Shown one piece after another: positions 44,501-53,339 of a stretch of 64,000 nt of DNA; positions within the stretch are counted from its first letter, which is position 1, and each line of letters begins with the position of its first letter. Source of the stretch: CALEMW01 sp964343835 (GTDB lineage Bacteria; Krumholzibacteriota; Krumholzibacteriia; LZORAL124-64-63); the NCBI GenBank assembly GCA_964343835.1, contig CAYFKR010000001.1:62001-126000 (forward strand). The letters run 5' to 3'. Below the pieces are notes generated by a model. The model did not search any database and was not told where the DNA came from. It was given only the letters and a program-made list of their open reading frames with translations. The position numbers and the translations under genes were made by a program.

Positions 44501-45295
44501 CAGCTCGCCCAGCCGCGACGTGAAGTCGATCATGATGCTCGGCAGGTCGTACACGGAGATGGTGTTGGGCCCCTCGACCGACAGGTTCTCCACCGCCAGC
44601 ACCTGGGGGCTGAACGTCTTCATGAGGAAGGTGCCGTCGTGGACCATGATGTCGGTGGCGGCGCGGGGGATGGTCAGCGAACCGGCCGGGATGGGCACGC
44701 GGGCGCTGGGCACGTTGGTGTCCAGGATGCGGATTTTGTCGGTGCCGGTGGCCAGGCCCACGACACCCTCGTACGCGGCCACGGCGGTGACCGAATCGAT
44801 CAGGGCCAGGCGCGAGATCACGTCCAGGTTGAGGGGGTCGGTGGCGTCGATCTGCGCGAAGCCGGCGGTGCCGCAGGCCGCGTAGATGCGGTTGCCTTCC
44901 CAGAACAGGTCGCGCACGCCGATCAGGTCGGTGCGGGTGGCCAGGAACGGGTGCAGCGGGTCCGACACGTCGAGCACGCCGATCTCGTGTCCGTGCAGCG
45001 GCACCACGGCGTAGTCGCCCTTGGGTACGAGCTGGCCCGCCACGCTCACGCCCTCGATGACCTCGGTCCGGCGGAGCCGGGTGCCGGTCACCTCGAAGAC
45101 ATGGAGGCGGTCGTTGGCCGTGGCCACGTAGGCGGTCGAGCCGATCACCTGGATCTCCTCGACGGCGGAACCGAGGTTCACCGTGTGGAGGGGGACGGGT
45201 CCGGAGACGTAGTCGCGGCAGGGGATCTCGGCGAAGGCCGTGGCGGCGAGGGCCAGGGACAGCATCAGGACAAGGCGAAGGGAACGGCCGGTCAT
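41573..45295 (-). CDS. Secreted LVIVD / FG-GAP / ASPIC-UnbV surface protein with sorting module
   Basis: 1,240 residues; GGAGG lies seven bases before the ATG. Signal peptide VLMLSLALAATAFA. The N-terminal ~620 residues are LVIVD-like propeller repeats (AYVATANDRLHVFEVTG; DYAVVPLHGHEIGVLDVSDP). From ~640 FG-GAP/VCBS-type units carry calcium-site DxDxDG loops (FDADLDGLADLYLVNAGG; GDADRDGDLDLYLGNAGG). An ASPIC/UnbV domain at ~970-1060 contains LGARVRIHAGG and VRWPSGRVG. A short fibronectin-like part precedes the NPFNP module, ending RIMLLR. It is probably a large calcium-stabilised surface protein. Its 3' end overlaps the deacetylase-like gene. Confidence 0.87.
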   Translation of the reverse strand: MTGRSLRLVLMLSLALAATAFAEIPCRDYVSGPVPLHTVNLGSAVEEIQVIGSTAYVATANDRLHVFEVTGTRLRRTEVIEGVSVAGQLVPKGDYAVVPLHGHEIGVLDVSDPLHPFLATRTDLIGVRDLFWEGNRIYAACGTAGFAQIDATDPLNLDVISRLALIDSVTAVAAYEGVVGLATGTDKIRILDTNVPSARVPIPAGSLTIPRAATDIMVHDGTFLMKTFSPQVLAVENLSVEGPNTISVYDLPSIMIDFTSRLGELWVMSMTRGVFHVEFNDGDVWSGPAYFEHFFMPEVIVAENGFLVGDGYDVHYYDSAAEPPLASLLDFEVRPDHAVASRDVTCIVKSRDLILIDTSDPSDPRMGVTFRPPDNVWFSVRDVAMLDGDLLVVRSGSRLLCYDVSDPMSPSVVSDVIMPWTTFHFTAEGSTVWFLTENRVKRVDYTDPVSPVEQDMGFVGLGYTWIRYDEGRIYLRNENINGVRVFRIDADALTSLGQINVPVDEFFEVDGGVGFRTDMQTVLVLDVTQVPSTFVASEITLRSFPSAIAVDRPNVFISTQWSGCEIHDVTDLNNPVKVGFVSPVDEAISVMIRDDVIIFPEADGELRIAQNVCNSGDPGCSWSYGDLTAQDLQGGVSTWVDDDGRPDLVGYGNGTAPLYMNGPGGVLTQDGSVDVGALDVRSMCASPIAPDGPVHVYAVASGGANRLYEIQGDGSFVDVTTPPLDDAGDGRAAAWFDADLDGLADLYLVNAGGANRLFMNQGGGVFAEAGDPVAADAGDGRAVAIGDYDDDGDQDLYVVNADLNRMLRNDGGSFTDVSTTALADPGDGTSAAWGDADRDGDLDLYLGNAGGVNRFFRNEEGTLVDDNRGPLAGNDDTRDVRWLDVELDGDLDLVLANDLQEPLVLLNNGAGDFNSESCPMITGTNSPTGLVPADWDIDGDPEYVVTSAAADVRMVDNDNWRSMHRLRIRLYGDESNEHGLGARVRIHAGGNWIMREMTDGSGGPSRAPHVIDFGIGTATVVDTLEVRWPSGRVGRSYDLPVDRTLLVSESDIVPTLVADQSIAVHGGRVELHWRLHDPVSGDAFRVERRDALQGWFAPVSGAPVPDGNAWTWTDAGAVPGRTYDYRVILESDGVDVELFTSSPVTIPVLRTALQANVPNPFNPATTIRFTLAEPGRAKVSVYALDGRLVTRLRDESLQAGAHEVTWHGRDGRGRAVASGSYVVRLETGKEADARRIMLLR

Positions 45296-45405
45296 GGGTG
45301 TTCCTCCGTGCGGATGGAAACGTCGACTGCGAATGGCGCTGCGGATCGTGGGGGTGGCATCGTCGCCGATCCTAACACGATCAGTACGGATCCGGGTTTC
45401 AAATC

Positions 45406-46764
45406 CTAACGGGCCAGCATGATGCGGCGGGAGTCCACGCGCCCGTCGGCCTCGAGCCGCAGCACGTAGCAGCCCGACGGAACGGGTCGCCCCGCCCCGT
45501 CGCGGCCGCGCCAGACGGCCCGATGGGCACCGCTCTCAAGGTACTGATCCACCAGCACCGCTGTCGAACGGCCGTCCAGGGCGTGGACGGTCAACCGCGC
45601 CGGACCGGCGCGTCGGAGGGAGAAATCGATGGATACGGCGGGGTTGAAGGGGTTCGGCGCCACCGACGTGAGCCTCGCCGGAAGGGGAACCGGGCCGACG
45701 GCCACGGCCTCGTCCTGCCACAGCCCGGCGTGCTCGGAAGGCGCGCCGCCGGCGAACAGGAACGATCCCCCCGCCGCCACCTCGGTGTCGGCGGCCGACA
45801 CAGCCCGGACCTGGCCGTTCACGCCGCCGCCCATGTCGCGCCATACGGCGCCGTCCAGGTAGCCCACGTTCCACAGCGACGACCCGCCCCCGCCGGTGAG
45901 GGAGCCGCCCACCACCAGCCGCACGCCCCAGCCGTCCAGGGCGATCACCGACGTGCCGGTGAGCGCCGGCCAGTCGGCCGTCCAGCCGCCGCCGTTCCAA
46001 CGCGCCAGCAACGGCGACGGCGACGTGAACACGCCGCCCGCGTAGAGCAGGCCGTTCCAGACCTCGAGCGCGTAGACGGTGCCGGGCAGCCCCGAACCCA
46101 TGGCGTTCCAGGTCCCGGTCCAGGCGGCGATGTTGTCGGCGGGCACGGGCGTGCCCGCCGGATCCGTGACGGAGGCGAACGCACCGGCCGCCACCACCGC
46201 GGTGTCCAGCGATGCCAGGGCGAACACGTCGCCGGAGAACGAGGCGTGAGTCACGGCTTCCCAGGCCGATCCCGTCCAGCGCACCACGAAGCCGCTGCCG
46301 GCGGCCCAGGGAGTGCCGTCGTGGATCGTCAGGGCCAGGACGCCGCTCCAGCCCCAGGCCGCGGGGGAGCCCACAGGATGCCAGGCGAGTCCGTCGAACA
46401 CCGCCACGCGGTTCACGGCCACGCCGCCGGCGGTGGTGAATCGTCCCCCGGCCAGCAGGCTGTCGCCCCACGACACCAGGGCGTCCACGCGGTTGTCCAT
46501 GTCGCTCAGGGAGACCCAGGCGCGGGTGCCGTCGGGTTCGGATTCGAGGCGGGCGATGAACCAGGCCGTCTGGTCGCCGGCCTGGCTGAAGGAGCCGCCG
46601 CAGTAGAGGTCGCCGTCGGTGTGGTGGAGCAGGGCGCGCGGGTCGCCGTCCAGGCCGAGGCCGTGGGGCGGCGCGCCGAATCCGGGGTGCCACTGGGCCG
46701 CGACGGCGCCCGTCGCCCACAACAGCAGGGCGGCGGTCAGTCGGGCGGCGCGGCCGGATCCCAC
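45406..46764 (-). CDS. Secreted beta-propeller protein with sorting module
   Basis: 452 residues from the GTG at 46764, with GGAG seven bases upstream; the frame is open further but runs into the MscS gene. Signal peptide LTAALLLWATGAVAAQW. The body has repeated units of about 45 residues of the type 'W-x-A-x-G ... G-x-V-x-A-L ... L-x-x-G-G-x-F-T', for example GDLYCGGSFSQAG, DSLLAGGRFTTAGG, NGLLYAGGVFTSPSP, forming a propeller related to the one at 51000. The C-terminal module contains APNPFNPAVSI and ends RIMLAR. It follows the MscS gene by 17 bases on the same strand, so is likely cotranscribed with it. Confidence 0.85.
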   Translation of the reverse strand: MGSGRAARLTAALLLWATGAVAAQWHPGFGAPPHGLGLDGDPRALLHHTDGDLYCGGSFSQAGDQTAWFIARLESEPDGTRAWVSLSDMDNRVDALVSWGDSLLAGGRFTTAGGVAVNRVAVFDGLAWHPVGSPAAWGWSGVLALTIHDGTPWAAGSGFVVRWTGSAWEAVTHASFSGDVFALASLDTAVVAAGAFASVTDPAGTPVPADNIAAWTGTWNAMGSGLPGTVYALEVWNGLLYAGGVFTSPSPLLARWNGGGWTADWPALTGTSVIALDGWGVRLVVGGSLTGGGGSSLWNVGYLDGAVWRDMGGGVNGQVRAVSAADTEVAAGGSFLFAGGAPSEHAGLWQDEAVAVGPVPLPARLTSVAPNPFNPAVSIDFSLRRAGPARLTVHALDGRSTAVLVDQYLESGAHRAVWRGRDGAGRPVPSGCYVLRLEADGRVDSRRIMLAR

Positions 46765-46781
46765 GATGCGTCTCCGTTCGG

Positions 46782-47867
46782 TCAGTCGGCCTCGGCCTCT
46801 CGGACCAGGTGCACGGTGCGGGTGGGGAAGGCGATGGACAGGCCCATGTCTTCCACGATCTCCATGATGCCCAGGTTCACTTCCTGGCGCACCTGCAGGT
46901 GCTCGGTCCAGTCCGTGGTCACGCTGAAGTAGTAGATGAACAGGTCCAGGCTCGAGGCGCCGAACTCCGTGAACTTCACCAGCTTGAACTCCTGGTGCAC
47001 GGCGGGATGGGCGTCCAGGTAGGTCTCGATGCGGCCCACCAGGGTCTGCATCTGCTCGGTCGAGGTGGAATAGGTCACGCCCACGGTCATCTTCACGCGG
47101 CGCTTGGGCATGAGGGAGTGGTTCTCGATGGTGGCGTTGGCCACCGACTGGTTCGGCACCGACGTGAGGGTCTTGGCGAAGGTCCGCACCCGCGTGCTGC
47201 GCAGGCCGATCTCCTCCACCACGCCGTCCACGTCGCCGAAGGTCACCCAGTCGCCCACCTTGAAGGGCCGATCGATGAGGATGGTCACGCCGCCGAAGAG
47301 GTTGGCGATGGTGTCCTTGGCCGCCAGCGCGAAGGCGAAGCCGCCCAGCCCCAGGCCCGCCAGCAGGCCGGACACCGAGTAGCCCAGGTTCTGGGCCGAC
47401 AGCAGGAACGCCAGGATGAACACGAGCACCTTGGCGGTCTTGCGCAGCAGGGGGACGAGGTGGTCGTCGAAGGTGCTGTCGGTACGTGACGCCAGATCGC
47501 TCATGATGATGGCGCCGGCATCCACCAACCGGAACACGCCCCAGGCCACGATCACCGTCAGCAGCACCTTGAAGATCTTCTCCGACCACTCCAGCACGTC
47601 CTCCACCCCGGGGGCGAGGGTGCGGAAGGCGAAGTACACGCCGAAGACCATCACCAGCGAGCCGATGGGGCCCATCAGGGCCTGGAGGGCCACGTCGTCG
47701 GCGTCGGTCTCGGTGCGGGCGGCCAGGGCCTCCAGGCGCTTGCCCACCACCGACACCACGACGGTGCGCACGACGAACGCCCCGAGCAGCACGCCGAAGG
47801 CCAGCAGGATGCGGCCCACGTCCCAGGGGCCGACGGTCTTGTCCAGGAAGGTCGTAAGGGTCTCCAA
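46782..47867 (-). CDS. MscS-family mechanosensitive channel
   Basis: 361 residues from a TTG at 47867, which has GGAGG six bases upstream; no ATG fits the start. About four or five membrane helices in the first 175 residues. The pore-lining TM3-equivalent and beta-domain entrance are recognisable: AGLGLGGFAFALAAKDTIAN, LFGGVTILIDRPFKVGDWV, and DGVVEEIGLRSTRVRTF. After the beta domain comes a cytoplasmic alpha/beta region typical of MscS. It releases osmolytes under hypo-osmotic shock. It lies between the upstream membrane protein and the propeller gene on the same strand. Confidence 0.92.
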   Translation of the reverse strand: METLTTFLDKTVGPWDVGRILLAFGVLLGAFVVRTVVVSVVGKRLEALAARTETDADDVALQALMGPIGSLVMVFGVYFAFRTLAPGVEDVLEWSEKIFKVLLTVIVAWGVFRLVDAGAIIMSDLASRTDSTFDDHLVPLLRKTAKVLVFILAFLLSAQNLGYSVSGLLAGLGLGGFAFALAAKDTIANLFGGVTILIDRPFKVGDWVTFGDVDGVVEEIGLRSTRVRTFAKTLTSVPNQSVANATIENHSLMPKRRVKMTVGVTYSTSTEQMQTLVGRIETYLDAHPAVHQEFKLVKFTEFGASSLDLFIYYFSVTTDWTEHLQVRQEVNLGIMEIVEDMGLSIAFPTRTVHLVREAEAD

Positions 47868-47944
47868 GGCGGTCCTCCGGAGGAAGGCGGTCGTTGGTTC
47901 GGGGGCATCATAGCCCACGGCCGTCCCGGGCGGAAGCGGGGGAA

Positions 47945-49600
47945 TCAGTCGGCGGCGGGAAGAGCGCCGGCCATGCGCAGGATCTGCTCGGCGGCGTCCA
48001 CCAGGGCGGCGGCGTCGGCGGTGTCGGGCGAGGCGGCCCGGGCGGCGTTCAGGAAAGCCGGCGCCCCGGCGCGGATGCGGGCGATGGGCACGGTCATCAG
48101 GTTCTCGTCGAAGAACATGGGCACGGTCTCGTCGGCGGCCACGAGGGTGCGGAGCATCAGATCCACGGCTTCGTCGGGGCGCCCCTGGCCCACGCGGGTG
48201 AGCACGAGGTGCAGGCGGGCCTGGATGGACGGGCCCCACCAGCGCATGCGGATGTCGTCGTCGGCGAGGACCACGGTCTCGCGGGGGACGCCCGTGAGGG
48301 TCGTGGCCCAGCGTACGCGGGGGCCGTCGGGAAGGCCCAGGGCCGGTCCGAGGTCGCCGGCGAGGGCGCCGTAGAGCCGCGTGGCCACCGGCAGGCCGGC
48401 GGGGCCGGACTGGGGCTGGAGCAGGATCACCTCGTCCGGGTCGCCGGGCAATTCGCGCAGCACCTGCAGGCCGTGATGCGACAGGGCCGTGGCCATGGAC
48501 GTGGGGTCGGTCAGCAGGCCGTCCTCGCCGCGGTGCTTGAGGCGCAGGGAGGTGCCGGTCCACGCCAGGGCGGCCGCCAGCAGGGCCGAACCCAGCAGGA
48601 CCGTCGGCTTCAGGGGGGCCTCGATGCGGGCCGTCGCCACTCCCGCGATGGCCAGCGCCGCCGCCGCCCACGCCAGGTAGGCCAGATAGGGGAACACGTG
48701 GGTGGCCAGGGGCAGGGCCGGCGCCAGGCTCAGCACCGCCGCGGCCAGCAGCGCCGCCGGGCGGCGGTCGTCGTCGCGCCACAGGCGCCAGGCGTAGGCG
48801 CCCCACAGGCTCCACAGGGCCAGGCCGCCGGCGCCGATCAGCGGCGTCCACCTTGCGGACGGAACCGGTGCGATCATCCACCAGCCGTACTGGGTGAGGT
48901 TCGGCAGGAAGGCGCGCAGCGACGTCTCGTACGCGCGGCCGGCGCCGCGGGGGAAGCGCTCGAGCACCAGGATGGCCTCGGCCATGGCGGCCATGGCCAG
49001 CACGGTGGCGACCCAGAGGCGCGTGTTGCGGCTCTCCCGGTCGCCCAGCAGCGCGACTCCCGCCACCAGCACCGGCAGCAGCAGCGCGCTCTCCTTGCTG
49101 GCGATGGCGCCCACGCCCGCCACCGTCGCCAGCGCCGCGTTCCGCGCCCCGCCCGCCAGCAGCCGTTCCAGGCAGGCCAGCGCCAGCACGGCTCCGAGCA
49201 GCTCCTGCACGCCCGCGGCCCAGACCGTCGGTGTGTACGCCAGGGGCGTGATCACCACGAGCAAACCGGCGACCCAGGCCCCGGCCGATCCCAGGTCCAG
49301 CCGGTGTGCCAGCCGCACCACCAGCGCCGCTACCGCACCGTGCAGCAGCAGACGCGTCCAGGTCCACGGATCGGGATCCAGGCCGAACACCGGGAGCAGG
49401 ACGTCCCAGTAGGCCACCTGGCTCAGCCAGCGGACCGCGGGCGCATCGCCTTCGATCAGCCCCGACGCCCGAGCCAGCAGCCCCCAGTCGTCCCGGTTCC
49501 ACCACGCGCCCAGCGCCGGCAGGCGGCCCAGGAAGGCCGCCAGGAACACCAGGAACGCGTCGCGGTTCACGGTGTGCTTCGTGTGGTCGTGTGCTATCAT
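47945..49600 (-). CDS. Large polytopic membrane protein (GT-C-like), unknown function
   Basis: About 551 residues from ATG 49600; a TTG at 49612 is the alternative and neither has a strong ribosome binding site. Some ten to twelve helices occupy residues 15-355 (FLVFLAAFLGRLPALGAWW, then an acidic loop NRDDWGLLARA). The early periplasmic loop with Asp-Asp and the later soluble C-terminal ~170 residues (EVILLQPQSGPAGLPVATRL) are arranged like GT-C glycosyltransferases of the GT39/GT83 kind, but family membership is inferred from architecture only. The last ~90 residues are helical. The MscS gene follows on the same strand after 77 bases. Confidence 0.72.
   Translation of the reverse strand: MIAHDHTKHTVNRDAFLVFLAAFLGRLPALGAWWNRDDWGLLARASGLIEGDAPAVRWLSQVAYWDVLLPVFGLDPDPWTWTRLLLHGAVAALVVRLAHRLDLGSAGAWVAGLLVVITPLAYTPTVWAAGVQELLGAVLALACLERLLAGGARNAALATVAGVGAIASKESALLLPVLVAGVALLGDRESRNTRLWVATVLAMAAMAEAILVLERFPRGAGRAYETSLRAFLPNLTQYGWWMIAPVPSARWTPLIGAGGLALWSLWGAYAWRLWRDDDRRPAALLAAAVLSLAPALPLATHVFPYLAYLAWAAAALAIAGVATARIEAPLKPTVLLGSALLAAALAWTGTSLRLKHRGEDGLLTDPTSMATALSHHGLQVLRELPGDPDEVILLQPQSGPAGLPVATRLYGALAGDLGPALGLPDGPRVRWATTLTGVPRETVVLADDDIRMRWWGPSIQARLHLVLTRVGQGRPDEAVDLMLRTLVAADETVPMFFDENLMTVPIARIRAGAPAFLNAARAASPDTADAAALVDAAEQILRMAGALPAAD
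49592..49600 (+). promoter_or_regulatory. Candidate extended -10 (TGCTATCAT) upstream of the DUF1684 lipoprotein
   Basis: TG, C, TATCAT, ending 81 bases before the ATG at 49682 and overlapping the start codon of the divergent membrane-protein gene. No clear -35. Confidence 0.35.
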
Positions 49601-49681
49601 GTCCGGCCGCAAGATAAGTCATCGGAGGGGGCTCCGTCCACCGCGACCCCCGGCCACCGTTTCGATCCGGAGTTCCGACCC

Positions 49682-50344
49682 ATGACCGTCGCTTCCCGAA
49701 CGCTGCTGCTGTCCGCCCTGTTCGCCATGATCGCACTCGCCGGTTGCGGCGGTGCGACCAAGGACGCCCCCGGCCCCATGTCCATGACTCCGGAGGACCA
49801 GGAGGCCTGGGAGATCCGCCTGGTGGAGATGCGCATCGACAAGAACGACCAGTACATGGACCCCCAGCAGTCGCCCCTGATGCTGGAGGACATCCCCGGT
49901 TTCGAGGGCCTCAACTACTACTGGCCCGTGCCCGAGCTGCGTTTCCGCGTGCCCTTCGAGGCCGCCGCGAGCGCCGACACCGTCATGATGACCAAGCGCA
50001 AGGGCAGCGAGGTGCCGTACCTGCGCAAGGGCACCGTCTCGTTCAAGCACGCCGACGAGGTCCACACCCTCGCGGTCTTCGGCCCCGTCGACACGACCCG
50101 CTACGGCGACTACCTCTGGCTCCCCTTCCACGACGAGACCTCTGGCACCGAGACCTACGGCGGCGGCCGCTACATCGACCTGGAGCTGGACGCCGAGGGC
50201 TACGTGGACCTGGACTTCAACTTCGCCTACAACCCCCTCTGCGACTACAACCACGAGAAGTACAACTGCACCCTGCCGCCCGCGGAGAACCGCCTCGGCT
50301 TCCCCGTGATCGCGGGCGAGAAGCTGTTCCGGCTCGAGGAGTAG
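49682..50344 (+). CDS. DUF1684 lipoprotein
   Basis: 220 residues; signal peptide ending in lipobox LAGC (Cys22). DUF1684 hallmarks: YYWPVPELRFRVPFE, LWLPFHDETSGTETYGGGRY, and the closing DFNFAYNPLCDYNHEKYNCT with LPPAENRLGFPVIAGE. The family is an uncharacterised beta-rich, zinc- or ligand-binding-like fold found in many bacteria; no function is established. The next gene starts four bases after its stop and is probably cotranscribed. Confidence 0.92.
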   Translation: MTVASRTLLLSALFAMIALAGCGGATKDAPGPMSMTPEDQEAWEIRLVEMRIDKNDQYMDPQQSPLMLEDIPGFEGLNYYWPVPELRFRVPFEAAASADTVMMTKRKGSEVPYLRKGTVSFKHADEVHTLAVFGPVDTTRYGDYLWLPFHDETSGTETYGGGRYIDLELDAEGYVDLDFNFAYNPLCDYNHEKYNCTLPPAENRLGFPVIAGEKLFRLEE

Positions 50345-50348
50345 CGTC

Positions 50349-50894
50349 GTGGACGGCGTGATGCAGTTCCTGCAAGGGCTCGGCGCGTGGTCGCTGTACA
50401 CGCTTTGGGCCCTCGTTCTCGTGGCGGCCTCGCTGCTGACGTGGCTGGGGCTGGGGGGGAACGTCGCGATCTGTGCGCTGGCTCTGATCTGGGGGCTGGC
50501 CACGGGGTTCTCCGAGATCACCTGGCCGTTCCTGCTGCTGCTGGCCGGTATGACCGCCCTGGGCGAGGTCATCGAGGCGTTGCTGGGTCTGGTCTACGTG
50601 GCCAAGCGCGGCGCCACCAAACACGGCGTGACCGGCGCCTTCGTGGGCGGCCTGGTGGGCGCGGTGGGCGGCAACGGCACGGTGCCGGTGGTGGGCGCGC
50701 TGATCGGGAGCTTCATCGGGGCGTTCGCGGGGGCCGTAATCGGGGAATATATCCGAGAGCGGAACCTGGAGCCGAGCATGAGGATCGGGTGGCATGCCTT
50801 CGCGGGGAAGATGCTGGCGATCGTGGTGAAGTATGCCATCGGCGTTGCGATGGTGTGGTTGATCTTGAAGAGGACTTGGCCGGGGGAGGGGTGA
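50349..50894 (+). CDS. DUF456 family membrane protein
   Basis: 181 residues starting at a GTG, four bases after the lipoprotein gene. Four or five membrane helices (AWSLYTLWALVLVAASLLTW; ICALALIWGLATGFSEIT; GVTGAFVGGLVGAVGG). The Gly-rich GAFVGGLVGAVGGNGTVPVV followed by GALIGSFIGAFAGAVIGEYI is typical of DUF456 proteins, whose role is unknown. There is no signal peptide beyond the first helix. Confidence 0.88.
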   Translation: MDGVMQFLQGLGAWSLYTLWALVLVAASLLTWLGLGGNVAICALALIWGLATGFSEITWPFLLLLAGMTALGEVIEALLGLVYVAKRGATKHGVTGAFVGGLVGAVGGNGTVPVVGALIGSFIGAFAGAVIGEYIRERNLEPSMRIGWHAFAGKMLAIVVKYAIGVAMVWLILKRTWPGEG

Positions 50895-50954
50895 GTTCGC
50901 GAGTGACTGCCCTGTGGTCCGGTCCGACATGATTTGCCGTTATCACCGATTCCA

Positions 50955-50963
50955 TGATACGAT
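50955..50963 (+). promoter_or_regulatory. Candidate promoter (extended -10 TGATACGAT; possible -35 TTGCCG)
   Basis: TG, A, TACGAT, with a possible TTGCCG -35 at 50934-50939 (18-base spacer from its end to TACGAT). The -10 ends 36 bases before the ATG at 51000. Confidence 0.4.
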
Positions 50964-50999
50964 TCTCTCATACGTGATCCCTATCCATGGAGAATCTTT

Positions 51000-53339
51000 A
51001 TGCCTACGACCCCTTCGCGGATTTCCGCCCTGCTGATCGTCACTTCGGCTCTTATCGTCCTGACGGCGACTCCTTCCCTGGCCAACGGCTGGGACACCTC
51101 TTTCCATCTCAACGGTACGGATCAATCTGCCACGACGGCGGAGATCTTCGACGGCGACCTCGTCATCGCCGGCGAGTTCACCACGGTCGGTCCGGTCCTC
51201 GCCGATCACGTCGCGATGTTCGACGGCACGCAGTGGTCGGCCATGGGCGATGGTCTCCAGGGCGACGTGTTCGACCTCGTCGTCTTCGAGTCTTCACTGA
51301 TCGCCTGCGGAGATTTCGAGTTGCCGGGCGGACAGTGCGGCCACATCGCCAGGTGGGACGGCGAGGTCTGGCAACCCCTCGGCAACGGGCTCGAGACGTC
51401 GGTGCGGTCCCTGGAGATCTACCGGGGCGAACTCTGGTGCGAGGGGGCGCGCTGGACCGGCACGGAGTGGGTCGAGGAGCTGGAGATCGACGGCACCGTG
51501 AACGGGATGGCGGTCTTCGACGATGCACTGGTCTTCGTCGGTGATATTACCGCTGTCGATGGTCAGGACGCGGGCCATGTGTTCGCCTGGCGTGACGGGG
51601 TGGTGGATACGACCTACGCGTACCGGGATCACGAGATCCTGGAGGTTGTGGACTGGGACGGGACGCTCGTGATCCTGGGGCGGGACATCGAACATTACAC
51701 GATCGACCACACGCCGATCATGCGGCACGTCGAGGGTCGGTGGGAAGAGGTGGGGGATCTGACGGCGGAGATGGGTTGGAGCCCATACGATGTCGCCTGG
51801 CATGGTTTCAAGGGTCTGCTCGTCCATGAGGGTGATTTGCTCGCTTCCGAATTCGACTCGAGCGGAACGACACGGCTCATCCGCTTCGACGGCGACGATT
51901 GGGTCCCGTTCATGCAGGAACTGGGTTCCGCATACGTCGACGTGCTGGCTTACCACGATGAAGCATTCATTCTCGGCGGTTACTTCTTCGATCTGCACGG
52001 CTCATCCACCGATCGGCTCGCCAGGTTCGACGGACTGACCGTATCCTCCCTCACGCCGACTGGCAGAGGAACTGATCGTTCGAACCTGAGCATGGCGGGG
52101 ACGAACGAAGACCTCATCGTCGGTCCTGCCTCCTACGATGTCAGCCCATATCGATCGCTGCGCGACGACATGTGGGACGTCGTGGATTTCCCGGCGTCGC
52201 TCGTAAGGCCGCGCTGCACACCACTCTCTTCCTGGGGCCACGACGCCGCCAGGATCTGCTCCTACCGATGGACCTACGAACACTGGCACGAACCGGACGA
52301 GGTCGGCACCGCCATCGCCATCCAGGACGGCGACGACCTGATCCCCCTCGACGTCGGCGTCGCCGAGGTTCTCGACTACCTCGACATGTCGCCCGACGTC
52401 TACCTGGCGACGGAAGACGGCGTCCTGCGGCTCGTGAACTCGGCCCATGTCGATACGCTGGCCCTGGCGACGGGCGGCGGGGTCAAGGCCCTCGCCCGCG
52501 ACGGGCATCTCGTGCTGGCGGCAGGCGACTTCACCGAACTCGACGGCGACCCCGTCCACACCGTCGCCGCTTACGACGGCACGTCCTGGACGGCGTACGG
52601 CGACCACTTGGCCGGCGATGTCGAGCACCTGGTCGAGTGGAAGGGAACGGTCGTGGCGATCGGAAATCTGAAGGCCGGCGGCGCCGGGCGAATCACGGCT
52701 GCTGCGATCCTCGAAAACGGTTCATGGCGAGCCATGGGCCCGAGGATCTGGGGCGCCATCACCGACGCCATCCATTACAACGGCTCGCTGATCATCAGCG
52801 GCTGGTCGAGCATGGGCATCGACGGCAAGTCCCTGCGCGGGATCGCCCGCTGGGACGGCGACGGCTGGAGGACCCTCGGCGGAGGAGTCGACGGGGACGT
52901 CAAGGACCTGCACGTGGCGGACGACCGGCTGTGGCTGGTCGGCGACTTCGAGCGGGCCGGAGGCCACCCGGCCTTCAACATCGTCTCCTGGCGCGACGAC
53001 ATCATCGCCATCGAAACCGACCCCGACGACGATCCCGATATGCCGGAGGAGCCGACACCCGGCGCGCCTCTCATCGCCGGCGCCCACCCCAATCCGTTCA
53101 ACCCGACCGTCAGCATCGAGCTCGGTGCGGTCCACGGCCGCAGCCTGACCGTCGAGATCCTGGATGTGCAGGGCAGGGTTGTGCGTTCCCTCTACGCGCG
53201 CACGGGTGGTGGTCATCCGCTGGTGCATGTCTGGAATGGTCGCGACGGTCATGGCCGGGCGGCTGCGAGCGGCGTGTACCTGGTGCGGGTCCGGACTGAT
53301 GAACGCGTCGAGTCGGTCAAGATCCTGATGTACAAGTGA
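51000..53339 (+). CDS. Secreted beta-propeller surface protein with sorting module
   Basis: 779 residues, ATG at 51000 with GGAG nearby. Signal peptide SALLIVTSALIVLTATPSLA. The body contains propeller units like those at 45406 (IFDGDLVIAGEFTTVG; HVAMFDGTQWSAMGDGLQGD; ARWDGDGWRTLGGGVDGDV; RLWLVGDFERAGG). The C-terminal module begins AHPNPFNPTVSI and ends KILMYK. Codon use in the middle (about 51500-52150) is visibly less GC-biased than in neighbours, e.g. more A/T third positions, which might mark more recent change or transfer. It is transcribed alone, convergent with the small secreted gene. Confidence 0.86.
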   Translation: MPTTPSRISALLIVTSALIVLTATPSLANGWDTSFHLNGTDQSATTAEIFDGDLVIAGEFTTVGPVLADHVAMFDGTQWSAMGDGLQGDVFDLVVFESSLIACGDFELPGGQCGHIARWDGEVWQPLGNGLETSVRSLEIYRGELWCEGARWTGTEWVEELEIDGTVNGMAVFDDALVFVGDITAVDGQDAGHVFAWRDGVVDTTYAYRDHEILEVVDWDGTLVILGRDIEHYTIDHTPIMRHVEGRWEEVGDLTAEMGWSPYDVAWHGFKGLLVHEGDLLASEFDSSGTTRLIRFDGDDWVPFMQELGSAYVDVLAYHDEAFILGGYFFDLHGSSTDRLARFDGLTVSSLTPTGRGTDRSNLSMAGTNEDLIVGPASYDVSPYRSLRDDMWDVVDFPASLVRPRCTPLSSWGHDAARICSYRWTYEHWHEPDEVGTAIAIQDGDDLIPLDVGVAEVLDYLDMSPDVYLATEDGVLRLVNSAHVDTLALATGGGVKALARDGHLVLAAGDFTELDGDPVHTVAAYDGTSWTAYGDHLAGDVEHLVEWKGTVVAIGNLKAGGAGRITAAAILENGSWRAMGPRIWGAITDAIHYNGSLIISGWSSMGIDGKSLRGIARWDGDGWRTLGGGVDGDVKDLHVADDRLWLVGDFERAGGHPAFNIVSWRDDIIAIETDPDDDPDMPEEPTPGAPLIAGAHPNPFNPTVSIELGAVHGRSLTVEILDVQGRVVRSLYARTGGGHPLVHVWNGRDGHGRAAASGVYLVRVRTDERVESVKILMYK

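Noticed and set aside
45369..45410. Direct repeat ATCCTAAC, 34 bases apart, as a promoter element
   Set aside because: The second copy includes the stop codon of the upstream gene, and the spacing fits no promoter model.
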